From NCBI RefSeq assembly GCF_964026495.1, contig NZ_OZ032148.1, forward strand, positions 124,001 to 188,000: a stretch of 64,000 nucleotides of DNA, written 5' to 3'. How positions within the stretch are numbered: position 1 is the first letter of the stretch; each line of letters opens with the position of its first letter. Shown one piece after another: positions 1-8,999 of the stretch. The notes below the pieces were generated by a model. The model was not told the DNA's origin and did not search any database. It was given only the letters and a program-made list of their open reading frames with translations. This DNA is from Arsenophonus sp964026495 (GTDB lineage Bacteria > Pseudomonadota > Gammaproteobacteria > Enterobacterales > Enterobacteriaceae). Both the position numbers and the translations under genes were made by a program.

Positions 1-174
1 AAATAATGTAAATGCATCAGCAGTACCTCCAGCAAATCCAGCAATAATTTTTTCATTATAAAGACGTCGTACTTTACGAACATTACCTTTCATGATTGTA
101 TTGCCCATACTTGCTTGTCCATCACCACCAATGACGACTTGATCATTACGGCGAACGCTTAAAATTGTGGTCAT
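1..174 (-). CDS. hslV: ATP-dependent protease subunit HslV (5' part, runs off left edge)
   Basis: Reading leftwards from ATG at 174 gives 58 codons that follow E. coli HslV almost residue for residue: the threonine behind the start Met (nucleophile after Met removal), then VRRNDQVVIGGDGQ, MGNTIMKGNVRKVRRLYN and AGFAGGTADAFTL. HslV is the peptidase of the HslUV (ClpYQ) cytoplasmic protease and needs the HslU ATPase, whose gene should lie to the left of this window. AAGGAT about 8 bases before the ATG is a good ribosome binding site. A sigma-32-like promoter lies upstream at 266-296. It follows ftsN on the same strand, as in E. coli. Only the first third of the protein is visible, so its integrity further on is unknown. 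Confidence 0.95.
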   Translation of the reverse strand, partial: MTTILSVRRNDQVVIGGDGQASMGNTIMKGNVRKVRRLYNEKIIAGFAGGTADAFTLF

Positions 175-265
175 TCATTATCCTTTGATTATTTTATATT
201 AAAAAAAATATTTGATCATATTTTTTTATAATGAAATAAAATTTGTATTTGCGTTATTAGGAATG

Positions 266-296
266 TAGATGGGGGGAGAAGATGATTTTTCAACCC
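266..296 (-). promoter_or_regulatory. Sigma-32 (heat-shock) type promoter for hslV
   Basis: On the minus strand the sequence has GGGTTGAAAA (-35 like, plus 287-296), a 13-base spacer and CCCCATCTA (-10 like, plus 266-274). The E. coli RpoH consensus is CTTGAAA, 13-17 bases, CCCCATNT. A run of six C is very rare in these spacers and argues for selection. It lies about 90 bases upstream of the hslV start, and hslVU is a known RpoH-dependent operon. Confidence 0.7.
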
Positions 297-302
297 TTAC
301 TA

Positions 303-1070
303 TTATAGAAGAATGCAATTTGATAAATCTATAGATTTTAATTGATCATTTTTTATTTTTTTTGTTTCTTTATTGTAAGGCTCTATCCTTATGGTAGGAA
401 AATCTGATTTATTTTTAATGATGTTACTTTCTAAACCTAAAAATGCTAAATTTGCCTTCATGGATTCTATTTCTTCATTTTTTTTAAATGATAGACATTT
501 TATTATTAAATAATTTTGCTGAATTTTATTTTGTGCTGCTAAAATAGATTTTTTATCAAAAGTAAATTTTTCTGGCAAAAGATTAATTATTTCTTTTGAT
601 GTTTTAATATTTTTTTTGTTTTTACTTTTATATAAAGTTTTAATAGAAGAATTATTTTTTTTATTATCTATTTCTGTAACTAATTGCTTTTTTTTGTTAT
701 TTAATATATTTTTATTATTACTGTTTACATTTGATTTGACTGAGTGATATAATTTTTCTAAATCATTATCTTTTTTTTTTAATTCTTGAATGTAATGCCA
801 ACGTTCTTCAGGTTTTGGAGGTAGATTATCATTATTTTTTGTATTTATATTTGGTAATAAAGATTTATAAAAAGTTGATTTATTAAATAAAGAAGATTTT
901 TTTGATGTATAACTTTTTTTTGAGAGATAATATAGGCTAATTATACAAATACTAATTATTATACTAATTTTAAAAATAATATTTTTAGGTAATTTTTGAT
1001 TAGTTTTATTTAAATGTTTATTTTTACGAGATGTTATGTATTTTTTGTTTATGTAATCTTTTTGTATCAC
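303..1070 (-). CDS. ftsN: Cell division protein FtsN
   Basis: This is a 255-residue inner-membrane division protein that activates septal peptidoglycan synthesis. The short cytoplasmic N-terminus keeps the QKDY pattern of E. coli FtsN (QRDY), including Asp5, the FtsA-contact residue known from E. coli. One membrane helix spans about residues 31-50. The conserved stretch LPPKPEERWHYIQEL (83-97) matches the essential periplasmic region. A C-terminal SPOR-like domain (about 186-255) should bind denuded glycan. The Gln-rich linker of E. coli is replaced by Lys/Asn-rich sequence, and the protein is shorter (E. coli 319). The start is GTG at 1070, chosen because the N-terminus then aligns with MAQRDY. 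The neighbours priA and hslV are as in E. coli; cytR is missing. The SPOR domain is divergent but still recognisable. Confidence 0.9.
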   Translation of the reverse strand: MIQKDYINKKYITSRKNKHLNKTNQKLPKNIIFKISIIISICIISLYYLSKKSYTSKKSSLFNKSTFYKSLLPNINTKNNDNLPPKPEERWHYIQELKKKDNDLEKLYHSVKSNVNSNNKNILNNKKKQLVTEIDNKKNNSSIKTLYKSKNKKNIKTSKEIINLLPEKFTFDKKSILAAQNKIQQNYLIIKCLSFKKNEEIESMKANLAFLGLESNIIKNKSDFPTIRIEPYNKETKKIKNDQLKSIDLSNCILL

Positions 1071-1965
1071 GCTTATATTCGCTGATTAATAATTAATAAA
1101 AAGTTTTGTTTTTATTTTTTTATGTTATTGAATTTTACTAGTAATAACTAGTATTTAAGTTTAAAAATATCAAATAATTATCATATTTACAATAAAATTA
1201 GTTAAAATTTATTTTTATGTATTTTTGTATATTTTTTATAATATTATTGTATTATTATAATATATATTATATATAAATTGTAAAATTTTTTATTAAAAAT
1301 TACATTTTTATGTTTGTATTTATTAAATAAATTTTTAATAAAAAATATAATCTTTTATTAAAAATTAATATATAAATATATAAGTACAAATAATTTTTGT
1401 TTTTGATTTGAGTAAATATTTGATATTAATTAAAAAATAATTATTTATAGATTATAGATGATCATTTTTTTAAAAAAATAATTAAAAACAAAAAAATTAT
1501 ATTAAATAAAAATTTTATTGACTATATCAATAATTGATAATTTTGATTAGTATAAAAATAGTTAAAAATAAAATTGATTATAATATAAAATATTTTTAAT
1601 ATTTTTTATATTAATCTTTTATATTTAAATTATGTTTTTTTAGATATCAAAATAATATATTTTTTATTATAAAATATTATTATAGACAATATTTTTCTTG
1701 TTTTTTAAAAATCTCTCTTTTTTTTGCATATTTTTTGTTTAAAAAATATAGATATTAAAAATTAAATGTAGTTATATTTAATATCAAAATTATTTTTTAT
1801 TTTTTTTAATAATAAAGATATTGGTCATATTATAGAAAAGTCGATTTATTTACTTATTTTTTATAAATTATATATACATAAATTTGTTTTTTGATTAAGA
1901 TTTGTATTAATTTTGAAAGAAATAAGCAATATTTTATAAATTAATTATCATATATTAATAAAAAA
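1071..1965. other. AT-rich spacer between ftsN and priA (site of lost cytR)
   Basis: This 895-base stretch has no supported gene on either strand. In E. coli this place holds cytR, and no LacI-family remnant is readable. A 7-base inverted repeat TACTAGT-AATA-ACTAGTA lies at 1136-1153, about 65 bases upstream of ftsN. Confidence 0.6.
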
Positions 1966-4044
1966 TTAATATTTGATCGGATCCACGTCGATGCTCCATT
2001 TTACTTTATAACATTCTGGATATGTCATAATTTTAGGTAATATTAGTGATAGCATTATTTTTAAATAATATTTTGAAGGATGTTGCAATAATAATTGCCA
2101 ACGAAAACGTCCTACTCGTTTAGCTAAAAGTGCAGGTATAGGACCTATAACTAAAAAATTTTTATCATGATTATTATGTGATGCCATAATATTTTTGCGA
2201 AATTTCTGTAAAAAAGTTTTTGTAGATTGGTTAGAATAACCTTCTGCTCGAATTATTATATGACTAGTGTATGGTGGTAAAAAAACATTGTATCTTTCTT
2301 TTAATGTTTCTTGTGCAAATGCATCATAACCTTTTTTTAATAAAGTTAACATTAATGGATTTTCAGGGTAATAAGTTTGTAAAATAACTTCTCCTGCTCC
2401 TATTTTGTTTGCAACATGTTTTGATATTTTTGTATAAAATTGCGCAAATTTTTCAGTAGCTCTGTAATCGCTTGAAAAAAGTGGATAATCTGCATTTAGT
2501 AATGCTACCAAGGTAACGTATGGAAAATGGTATTTTGTAGTTAATATTTGAGTGCCAATAAAAATATGAGTACCTGGCTCATAAGTATTTTTTTCTAATT
2601 TTTTTTTAGATATGTTTGTTTTTGTATCTTTATCAATGCGTGTAACTGGTATTTTAGGAAAAAGTTTTTTGATTGCTTCTTCTAATTGTTCAGTTCCTAA
2701 ACCAAAAGGAAAAAGATGTTTTGAATAACATAGCAAGCATTTTATTGGCATAGGTTTTTGAGTGTTACAGTAGTGACATCGTATTTGGTTTTTATAACGA
2801 TATACCGTATAATACTTTTCGCATCTTAAACATTTTGGAATCCAACCACAGTGGTGGCATATCAATATTGCTGAATAGCCTCTTTGATTTAAAAATAGTA
2901 TTATTTGGTTATTTTCTTTTAGATGATTACGTATAGATCGTATTAATGGTTGTGACATTCCATACTGTAATGGTTGTCCTTTTAAAGCGATTAAATTTTG
3001 GACAATTTTTTTATTAATAGTTTTATGTTTAAGATCTAAACGATCATATTTTCCTTTTATAATATTATAAAGACTTTCTAATGAAGGTGTTTCAGTTTCT
3101 AAAATAATTGGAATATTTTCTTTTTTTGCTAAAACAATAGCAAGATCGCGTGCATGATAACACCATCCTTCTTGTTGTTTATAGGAATTACTATCTTCTG
3201 AATAAACAATAATTAAACCTAAATTCGAAAAAGAAGTAAATAATGCTGAACGAGTACCCATAAGAATTGCATTTTGACCATTTTTTGTGCGTAACCAAAT
3301 TATAAATTTTTCAGTATCACTTAATGATGAATGTAGTACATCAATGGGGATATTCAAGCGTTGTTTAAACTGTGTCATCGTTTGTAGTATCAAACTAATT
3401 TCTGGAATCAGTACTAATATTTGTTTACCTTGATTTAAAATTTTTGCAATTACATTTAAGCATACTTCTGTTTTACCAGAACCTTTGCTTCCAATTAATA
3501 ACCAAACTTTAAATTTTTGATTAGAATTGATTGTTTTAATTGCATGTAATTGTTCTGTATTTAGTTTTTTTTTAATAAAGATGTTTAAATTAAAATGCCA
3601 ATTTTTAATTAAATCTAAACTTTTTTTTTGTTTGTTTTGGATTTCTTGGATTGGCTTGAATTGAGATTTTTTGTTTTTTTTTCTTAATTTACATTGTATT
3701 TTTGGAAAATATGTTATTTTTTTTTCATTTCGTAACAAGATAGGCAATGCATGGAAAAGCACTTTACCAATTGGATAATGATAGTATTGATGCCCCCAAA
3801 TTAATAATAACCATAAACTATCTGAAAATAATGATTTTTTATCTAAAATTTTTTTAATATATCCCAATTTCAGATTACTTGTTATTGTATCATTTCTATG
3901 TGTGATTACTATACCTATGTGACTATATAGACCGAATGGTACTATTACCCGACATCCTCTTTTTGGTATGGGAAAATTAGATGGTAATTTATAATCAAAA
4001 GTACGCATAAGATGAATAGGAAGTGCAACTTGCACGATAGTCAT
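1966..4044 (-). CDS. priA: Replication-restart protein PriA with eroded helicase motifs
   Basis: About 692 residues match E. coli PriA (732) end to end. The start is ATG at 4044 (GGAA 11 bases upstream), because the protein then begins MTIVQVALP like E. coli MPVAHVALP; an in-frame extension runs to 4098. PriA recognises stalled forks, unwinds the lagging arm and loads DnaB via PriB/DnaT. Present are the N-terminal 3'-end-binding domain, Walker A (GSKGSGKT), all eight zinc cysteines in four CxxC-type pairs, and the C-terminal domain ending IDVDPIKY. Lost are the DEEH motif (here YSED, codons 3193-3204), GSATP (here ETETP), AKGHHF (here TTKYHF) and the AGRAGR segment (here SKHVANK). ATP-driven unwinding is therefore unlikely; DNA binding and primosome loading may persist. 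It is divergent from rpmE, as in E. coli. Confidence 0.9.
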   Translation of the reverse strand: MTIVQVALPIHLMRTFDYKLPSNFPIPKRGCRVIVPFGLYSHIGIVITHRNDTITSNLKLGYIKKILDKKSLFSDSLWLLLIWGHQYYHYPIGKVLFHALPILLRNEKKITYFPKIQCKLRKKNKKSQFKPIQEIQNKQKKSLDLIKNWHFNLNIFIKKKLNTEQLHAIKTINSNQKFKVWLLIGSKGSGKTEVCLNVIAKILNQGKQILVLIPEISLILQTMTQFKQRLNIPIDVLHSSLSDTEKFIIWLRTKNGQNAILMGTRSALFTSFSNLGLIIVYSEDSNSYKQQEGWCYHARDLAIVLAKKENIPIILETETPSLESLYNIIKGKYDRLDLKHKTINKKIVQNLIALKGQPLQYGMSQPLIRSIRNHLKENNQIILFLNQRGYSAILICHHCGWIPKCLRCEKYYTVYRYKNQIRCHYCNTQKPMPIKCLLCYSKHLFPFGLGTEQLEEAIKKLFPKIPVTRIDKDTKTNISKKKLEKNTYEPGTHIFIGTQILTTKYHFPYVTLVALLNADYPLFSSDYRATEKFAQFYTKISKHVANKIGAGEVILQTYYPENPLMLTLLKKGYDAFAQETLKERYNVFLPPYTSHIIIRAEGYSNQSTKTFLQKFRKNIMASHNNHDKNFLVIGPIPALLAKRVGRFRWQLLLQHPSKYYLKIMLSLILPKIMTYPECYKVKWSIDVDPIKY

Positions 4045-4245
4045 TTTTGCTATTTCCAAATGATTACTATAAATATTTTTGATTATTTTTTTAGACAATA
4101 AAATATTAAACTTATTATGGATTTTATTGTGCTATAAAAAATAATTTTGTATTATTTTTACTTTATAATAAATATTTCAAATTAACTTTTTTAAGTTTTA
4201 ATTATTATAATATGTTATTAAATTTTTAATTTAAAGGATTTTTAT

Positions 4246-4461
4246 ATGAAAAAGGGTATTCATCCTAAATATCACAAAATTACTGCAATTTGTTCTTGTG
4301 GAAATATAATGTATATCAAATCAACTGTTCATCATAACATTAATTTAGATGTGTGTGGTAAATGTCATCCATTCTACACAGGTAAACAGCGTGATGTAGT
4401 TACTGGAGGTCGTATTGATAAATTTAAGCAACGATTTAATATCTCAGTGCTTAAAAAGTAA
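4246..4461 (+). CDS. rpmE: 50S ribosomal protein L31
   Basis: This is a 71-residue zinc-type L31 of the large ribosomal subunit, next to full-length E. coli L31 (70). The sequence starts MKKGIHPKYHKI and keeps the zinc ligands Cys16, Cys18, Cys37 and Cys40, followed by HPFYTGKQRDV. AAAGGA 8 bases before the ATG is a good ribosome binding site. It is divergent from priA across 0.2 kb that must hold both promoters, the same arrangement as E. coli. Because the zinc form is present, no second zinc-free L31 need be expected. Confidence 0.97.
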   Translation: MKKGIHPKYHKITAICSCGNIMYIKSTVHHNINLDVCGKCHPFYTGKQRDVVTGGRIDKFKQRFNISVLKK

Positions 4462-5116
4462 TCATTTTATTAATGTTTTATATATTTGGTAATTTTTTAT
4501 TATAGCTATTTTGAGTCATAGATATTTTTTAATTTTTAAAAAATATTTTTTGTTTTTATAATCATAAAATTAAATGATTTAAGTAAATCAATATTTAATT
4601 TTTATTTTTATAAAAAATAGTTACGATTATTATTTTAAATAATTTATCTTATATATAAATATTAATTTAAATTATCACAAATAGTTATTTATAAAATTTT
4701 AATAACAAATAAATTTAATAGTAATATTTTTTTATAATTTATTAAAATATTAAATGAAATTTTTATGATCAAGCTTATATTTAGTTATACATAATAATTA
4801 TAATTTTTATTTAATTTTTGTAATAGAAATTTTATTATTTGATGGTTTAAAAATAAATGTTTTATTAATTCTTAATATAATTTTTAACAATTTTGTTAAA
4901 AAGCTATAATTTCAAATTTATTTTTATGAAAATATCATATAACTTTTTGTATATTTAAAATATTGTTAGATATATGTTAGATATAAAAAATATCTTTGTA
5001 TTTTTTTATTTTTATTTTTTTATTTATAAATTTTCAAGGGATTAAAAGTTTAGATAATAAAAAATCGTATAGATTTAAATGACATTTTTCATGTGCTACA
5101 AAAGAGGTAATTTTTT
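4462..5116. other. AT-rich spacer between rpmE and metL (site of lost metJ, metB)
   Basis: No gene is visible in these 655 bases. E. coli has metJ and metB here, and no remnant or MetJ box (AGACGTCT) is readable. A 22-base inverted repeat lies at 4881-4902 beside a TATAAT at 4905-4910, and an 11-base tandem duplication at 4964-4985. Confidence 0.6.
4881..4910 (+). promoter_or_regulatory. Possible promoter overlapped by a 10-base-arm inverted repeat
   Basis: TTTTTAACAA-TT-TTGTTAAAAA (4881-4902) is a perfect inverted repeat. TTAACA (4884-4889) and TATAAT (4905-4910) stand 15 bases apart, a short but possible sigma-70 spacing. metL starts about 205 bases downstream. In such AT-rich DNA both parts may be chance. 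Confidence 0.25.
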
Positions 5117-6565
5117 ATGATGAATACAATGAGAAAAGGAATTATACGATATCAAAATCGTCAATTACATAAATTTGGTGGTAGTAGTTTAGCTAATGTA
5201 AAATGTTATCAACGAGTAGCTAATATTATGGAAAAATATAGCGAACCAGGTGATTTAATTGTAGTATCTGCAGCAGGAACAACTACTAATCAATTAATTC
5301 ATTGGTTAGAATTAAGTAAAATTAATCATGTTTTGGCTGCTCAAGTGCAAAAATCAATATGTTATTATCAAGAAAATCTTATTATTAAACTTTTGAGTAA
5401 AAAAAGAGCTAACTTATTAAAGTTAAATTTTTTAAGTGACTTTACTTATTTGAATAATTTATTAAATAAACCAATTGATAATAATGTTTATTCAGAAATT
5501 GTGGGTTATGGAGAAATTTGGTCAGCACGTTTAATGTCTGCTGTATTAGAAGAATTTGGAATATCAAGTCATTGGTTAGATGCTAGACTTTTTTTGCGTG
5601 CAGAGCATTCTTCTCAGCCAGAAATAGATGAAACAGCTTCAAAACCATTATTAGAAAAACATTTGCGAAAATATCATAATAAACGTGTAGTTATGACAGG
5701 TTTTATTGCTAAAAGTAAAAAAGGTCAAACAGTATTATTAGGGCGTAATGGTAGTGATTATTCAGCAACACAAGTTGGTGCATTAACAGGAGTTAAGAAA
5801 GTAACTATTTGGAGTGATGTTGCTGGTATATATAGTGCCGATCCACATAAAGTAAAAGATGCTTATTTGTTACCATTATTGCGTTTTGATGAAGCCAGCG
5901 AATTAGCACGTTTAGCAGTACCAGTACTTCATGCTCGTACTTTACAGCCAATTTCTTTTACAAATATTGATTTACAACTTAGATGTAGTCATGAACCTGA
6001 GAAAGGATCAACAAAAATAGAACGTGTATTAAAATCTACTACAGATGCAAAAATTGTTACTAGTCATGATAATGTTTGTTTAATAGAATTAATTTTATCA
6101 AAGCATAAAAATTTTTTTAAAATATATAAAAAAATTGGTTTATTTTTAAAAAAAAATCAAATATGCCCTTTAGCGGAAAGTGTACAATTAGATCATAAAT
6201 TAATTAAGTTATGTTATACTAAAGAAGTAGTCTATAATGTTATGTATCTTTTAAATAAAATTGGGGTAGTTAAAAAAATATCTTTGCGTGATCGTTTTTC
6301 TTTAGTTGCAATTATAGGTTCTGGAATTTGTAAGAATCCTTTATATAGAAAGTGTTTTTATCAACACTTTAAAGATCAACCGGTCGAATTTTTTTGGCAT
6401 TCTAAAAAAGATATTAGTTTAGTTGCAGTGTTAAGTACTAATAAAACATTATGTTTAGTGCGAGAATTACATCAGAGTTTATTTTTGTTAAAAAAACATT
6501 TTAAATTAATTTTGTTTGATAAGAGTAAAATTAATTTTTGTTGTTTAATATTTTTTCATAGTTAA
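5117..6565 (+). CDS. metL: Aspartokinase II (MetL shortened: homoserine dehydrogenase domain lost)
   Basis: The 482 residues correspond to the aspartokinase half of E. coli MetL (810 residues). KFGGSS (19-24), GRNGSDYSAT, SDVAGIYSADP and DEASELARLA are intact, so phosphorylation of aspartate is plausible. The match continues through the regulatory linker and ends just where the NAD-binding GKGNIG of homoserine dehydrogenase would begin: the last 20 residues are only loosely like it, then a stop. No dehydrogenase remnant is readable downstream. With dapE retained, the enzyme probably feeds diaminopimelate for peptidoglycan and lysine rather than methionine or threonine. AGAGG 9 bases upstream is a good ribosome binding site; the start could be any of three nearby ATGs. 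metB and metJ are missing, in agreement with loss of the methionine role. Confidence 0.92.
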   Translation: MMNTMRKGIIRYQNRQLHKFGGSSLANVKCYQRVANIMEKYSEPGDLIVVSAAGTTTNQLIHWLELSKINHVLAAQVQKSICYYQENLIIKLLSKKRANLLKLNFLSDFTYLNNLLNKPIDNNVYSEIVGYGEIWSARLMSAVLEEFGISSHWLDARLFLRAEHSSQPEIDETASKPLLEKHLRKYHNKRVVMTGFIAKSKKGQTVLLGRNGSDYSATQVGALTGVKKVTIWSDVAGIYSADPHKVKDAYLLPLLRFDEASELARLAVPVLHARTLQPISFTNIDLQLRCSHEPEKGSTKIERVLKSTTDAKIVTSHDNVCLIELILSKHKNFFKIYKKIGLFLKKNQICPLAESVQLDHKLIKLCYTKEVVYNVMYLLNKIGVVKKISLRDRFSLVAIIGSGICKNPLYRKCFYQHFKDQPVEFFWHSKKDISLVAVLSTNKTLCLVRELHQSLFLLKKHFKLILFDKSKINFCCLIFFHS

Positions 6566-7778
6566 TAAAAATTATTTTGCTTTATTTTAAGTAAAATTTA
6601 AGTAAAATAATTTTTTATAACTATAGTTTTATGTTTTTTTAATTGTTAATATTAAATCATATAATTTGGTTATTTTTCATTATTAATAATCTTATAGATA
6701 ATTTAATAAAAAATATTAAAGTACATATTTTTTATAGAAAAATAAAATTATTTTTTAAAATTAAATAGTAAAATACTATTTATGATAATTACTATTATAA
6801 TTATTTATAAATAATATTTTAACTATTTTTTAATGTTATTTATTTAATTTATTAAAATTACGTATATTTTTTATTTTTATTTTTTATTGAGGAAAATTAT
6901 TCAATAAAAACTATATTTTTTTTTAATGTATTTAATTTTTTTAAAATTTTATCTTTTTTAAGGTTTAATTTTTGATAACAAAGTTAAATAATGCATATTA
7001 TTAAATAATATTTTTGATTTGCATAAAAAACATAACAAATAAATATTAATAAACAATAGTTTCATAATAAAATTAAATGTATTAAAGTAAAAATAATATT
7101 TTTAAAAAAAATATTAAGATATGAAACTTTTTTATATTAATAATTATATATTTAAAATATTAAATACAAATATTAAATTTTAATAGGGTTTATTTTTTTG
7201 ATTTTATAAATAAAATTTTATTTAAAGCATATGCTTATTATGATTAAATGAGAATATAATAAATAATTTATATATTTAAAAAATACAGAAAAAATAGTTT
7301 TTTGTTTTATAAAAAAAATAATATTTGTAGGTGGATAAAGATTGTTTGTTAAATGCATTAATAACATTTTTATTAATTTTAAATTATGTTTATTAAAAAA
7401 GTGTAATATTGATTATTTTTGTTTTCACTATTATTTCAATAATTTCTCAAAAATATTCATCTCCCTCTTTATAAAATTATTTATAGTATAATTGTAAAAG
7501 TTAAAAACTATATTTTATGAAGATTTTGTCTCAAAATTTTTAAAATAAATAGTAAATTTTTAATAATTAAATTCAATAATTTATATATCTTTGATTCTTA
7601 AGTAAACAAATTATTACTTTAATGTTAATGAATTTTAAATTTTTGTTTGTATTTAGATAGAAAAATTAATTTTTATCAATAATCTTATTTTTTGATTGTT
7701 ATATAAAATTTATAATATTTTTTGTTATTAAATATTTTTTTTATTAAATAAAAATTAATAATAAAATGAGGTATATAA
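6566..7778. other. AT-rich spacer between metL and gltS
   Basis: These 1213 bases have no supported gene. The first part is where the homoserine dehydrogenase half of metL would have been; I could not find any translated piece of it in three frames by eye. Confidence 0.6.
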
Positions 7779-8999
7779 ATGTATCATTTTGATGTCTATG
7801 ACACGTTTTTTGCTACTACTTTAGTATTGTTATTTGGTCGTAAACTACTTCAATCAATTGCTTTTTTGAAGAGATATGCTATCCCTGAATCTGTTGCTGG
7901 TGGGATATTTGTTGCATTAATGCTTTTATTTTTGCGAATAATTTTTGATTGGAGCATAACTTTTGAATTATCTTTACAAGAACCAATGATGTTAGCTTTT
8001 TTTTCAACAGTTGGTCTAAATGCTAATTTCATTAATTTAAAAGTGGGGGGTAAAACATTATTGATTTTTATTTTTGTTGTTTTTGGTTTGCTGATTGTTC
8101 AAAATATGGTAGGTATCATTTTATCTAATTTTTTAGGTTTGAATCCATTAATTGGATTATTAGCTGGTTCTGTTACGTTATCTGGTGGACACGGTACAGG
8201 TGGTGCTTGGAGTAAAATTTTTTCTGAACATTATGGTTTTCAAAATGCAAATGAGGTTGCAATGGCTTGTGCAACATTTGGGTTGGTTTTTGGTGGATTA
8301 ATTGGTGGACCGATAGTACGATTTTTAATGCGTAATATGAAAAAATCAAGTTTTACAGAAAATTTTAACAATATTAAAGAAAAATCTATTCTTTTTGAAA
8401 CAATAGAAAAAAGACAATTTATTAGTTTTTTAATTTTTATAGAAACATTAGCTATGATTGCTATTTGTATAGTAGTAGGTAAATTTTTTTCTTATTGGTT
8501 AGGATTAAGTTATCAATTTACTTTGCCTGCTTTTGTTTCTGTATTATTCACCGGAGTGATTTTAAGTAATATTTTACCATTTTTAGGTTATCATAAAAAT
8601 TTTAAGCATGTAGTTTCTTTTTTAGGAAATGTTAGTTTATCACTTTTTTTAGGGATGGCTTTAATAAGTTTAAAATTATGGGAACTAGCTTCTTTAGCGA
8701 TACCTATATTAATTATTTTAATTATACAAGGGATTGTCATGGGGTTATATGTTATTTTTGTCACTTTTCCAATTATGGGAAGAAATTATGATGCTGCAGT
8801 ACTTGCAGCTGGTCATTGTGGATTTGGTTTAGGTGCAACTCCTACAGCAATTGCTAATATGGAAGCGATTACAAAGCAATTTGGCCCTTCTCATTTAGCT
8901 TTTCTTGTAGTGCCGATGGTTGGTGCTTTTTTTATAGATATTATTAATGCATTAGTTATTAAATTTTATTTATGGTTACCTATTTTTCATTTGTTATAA
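7779..8999 (+). CDS. gltS: Sodium/glutamate symporter GltS
   Basis: This is a 406-residue inner-membrane Na+/glutamate importer of the ESS family, co-linear with E. coli GltS (401) over its whole length. About ten hydrophobic helices are arranged as two halves, each with a conserved Gly-rich re-entrant loop: SGGHGTG (135-141) and CGFGLGATP (near 347). The C-terminus GPSHLAFLVVPMVGAFFIDI is nearly identical. GAGG 7 bases before the ATG is a clear ribosome binding site. Import of glutamate, an amino-group donor from the host, makes sense beside avtA and the amidotransferases pabA and guaA. It is convergent with gmk, as gltS is with the gmk-recG operon of E. coli. Confidence 0.96.
   Translation: MYHFDVYDTFFATTLVLLFGRKLLQSIAFLKRYAIPESVAGGIFVALMLLFLRIIFDWSITFELSLQEPMMLAFFSTVGLNANFINLKVGGKTLLIFIFVVFGLLIVQNMVGIILSNFLGLNPLIGLLAGSVTLSGGHGTGGAWSKIFSEHYGFQNANEVAMACATFGLVFGGLIGGPIVRFLMRNMKKSSFTENFNNIKEKSILFETIEKRQFISFLIFIETLAMIAICIVVGKFFSYWLGLSYQFTLPAFVSVLFTGVILSNILPFLGYHKNFKHVVSFLGNVSLSLFLGMALISLKLWELASLAIPILIILIIQGIVMGLYVIFVTFPIMGRNYDAAVLAAGHCGFGLGATPTAIANMEAITKQFGPSHLAFLVVPMVGAFFIDIINALVIKFYLWLPIFHLL

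Noticed and set aside
4462..5116. MetJ boxes before metL
   Set aside because: No AGACGTCT-like tandem 8-mers are present.
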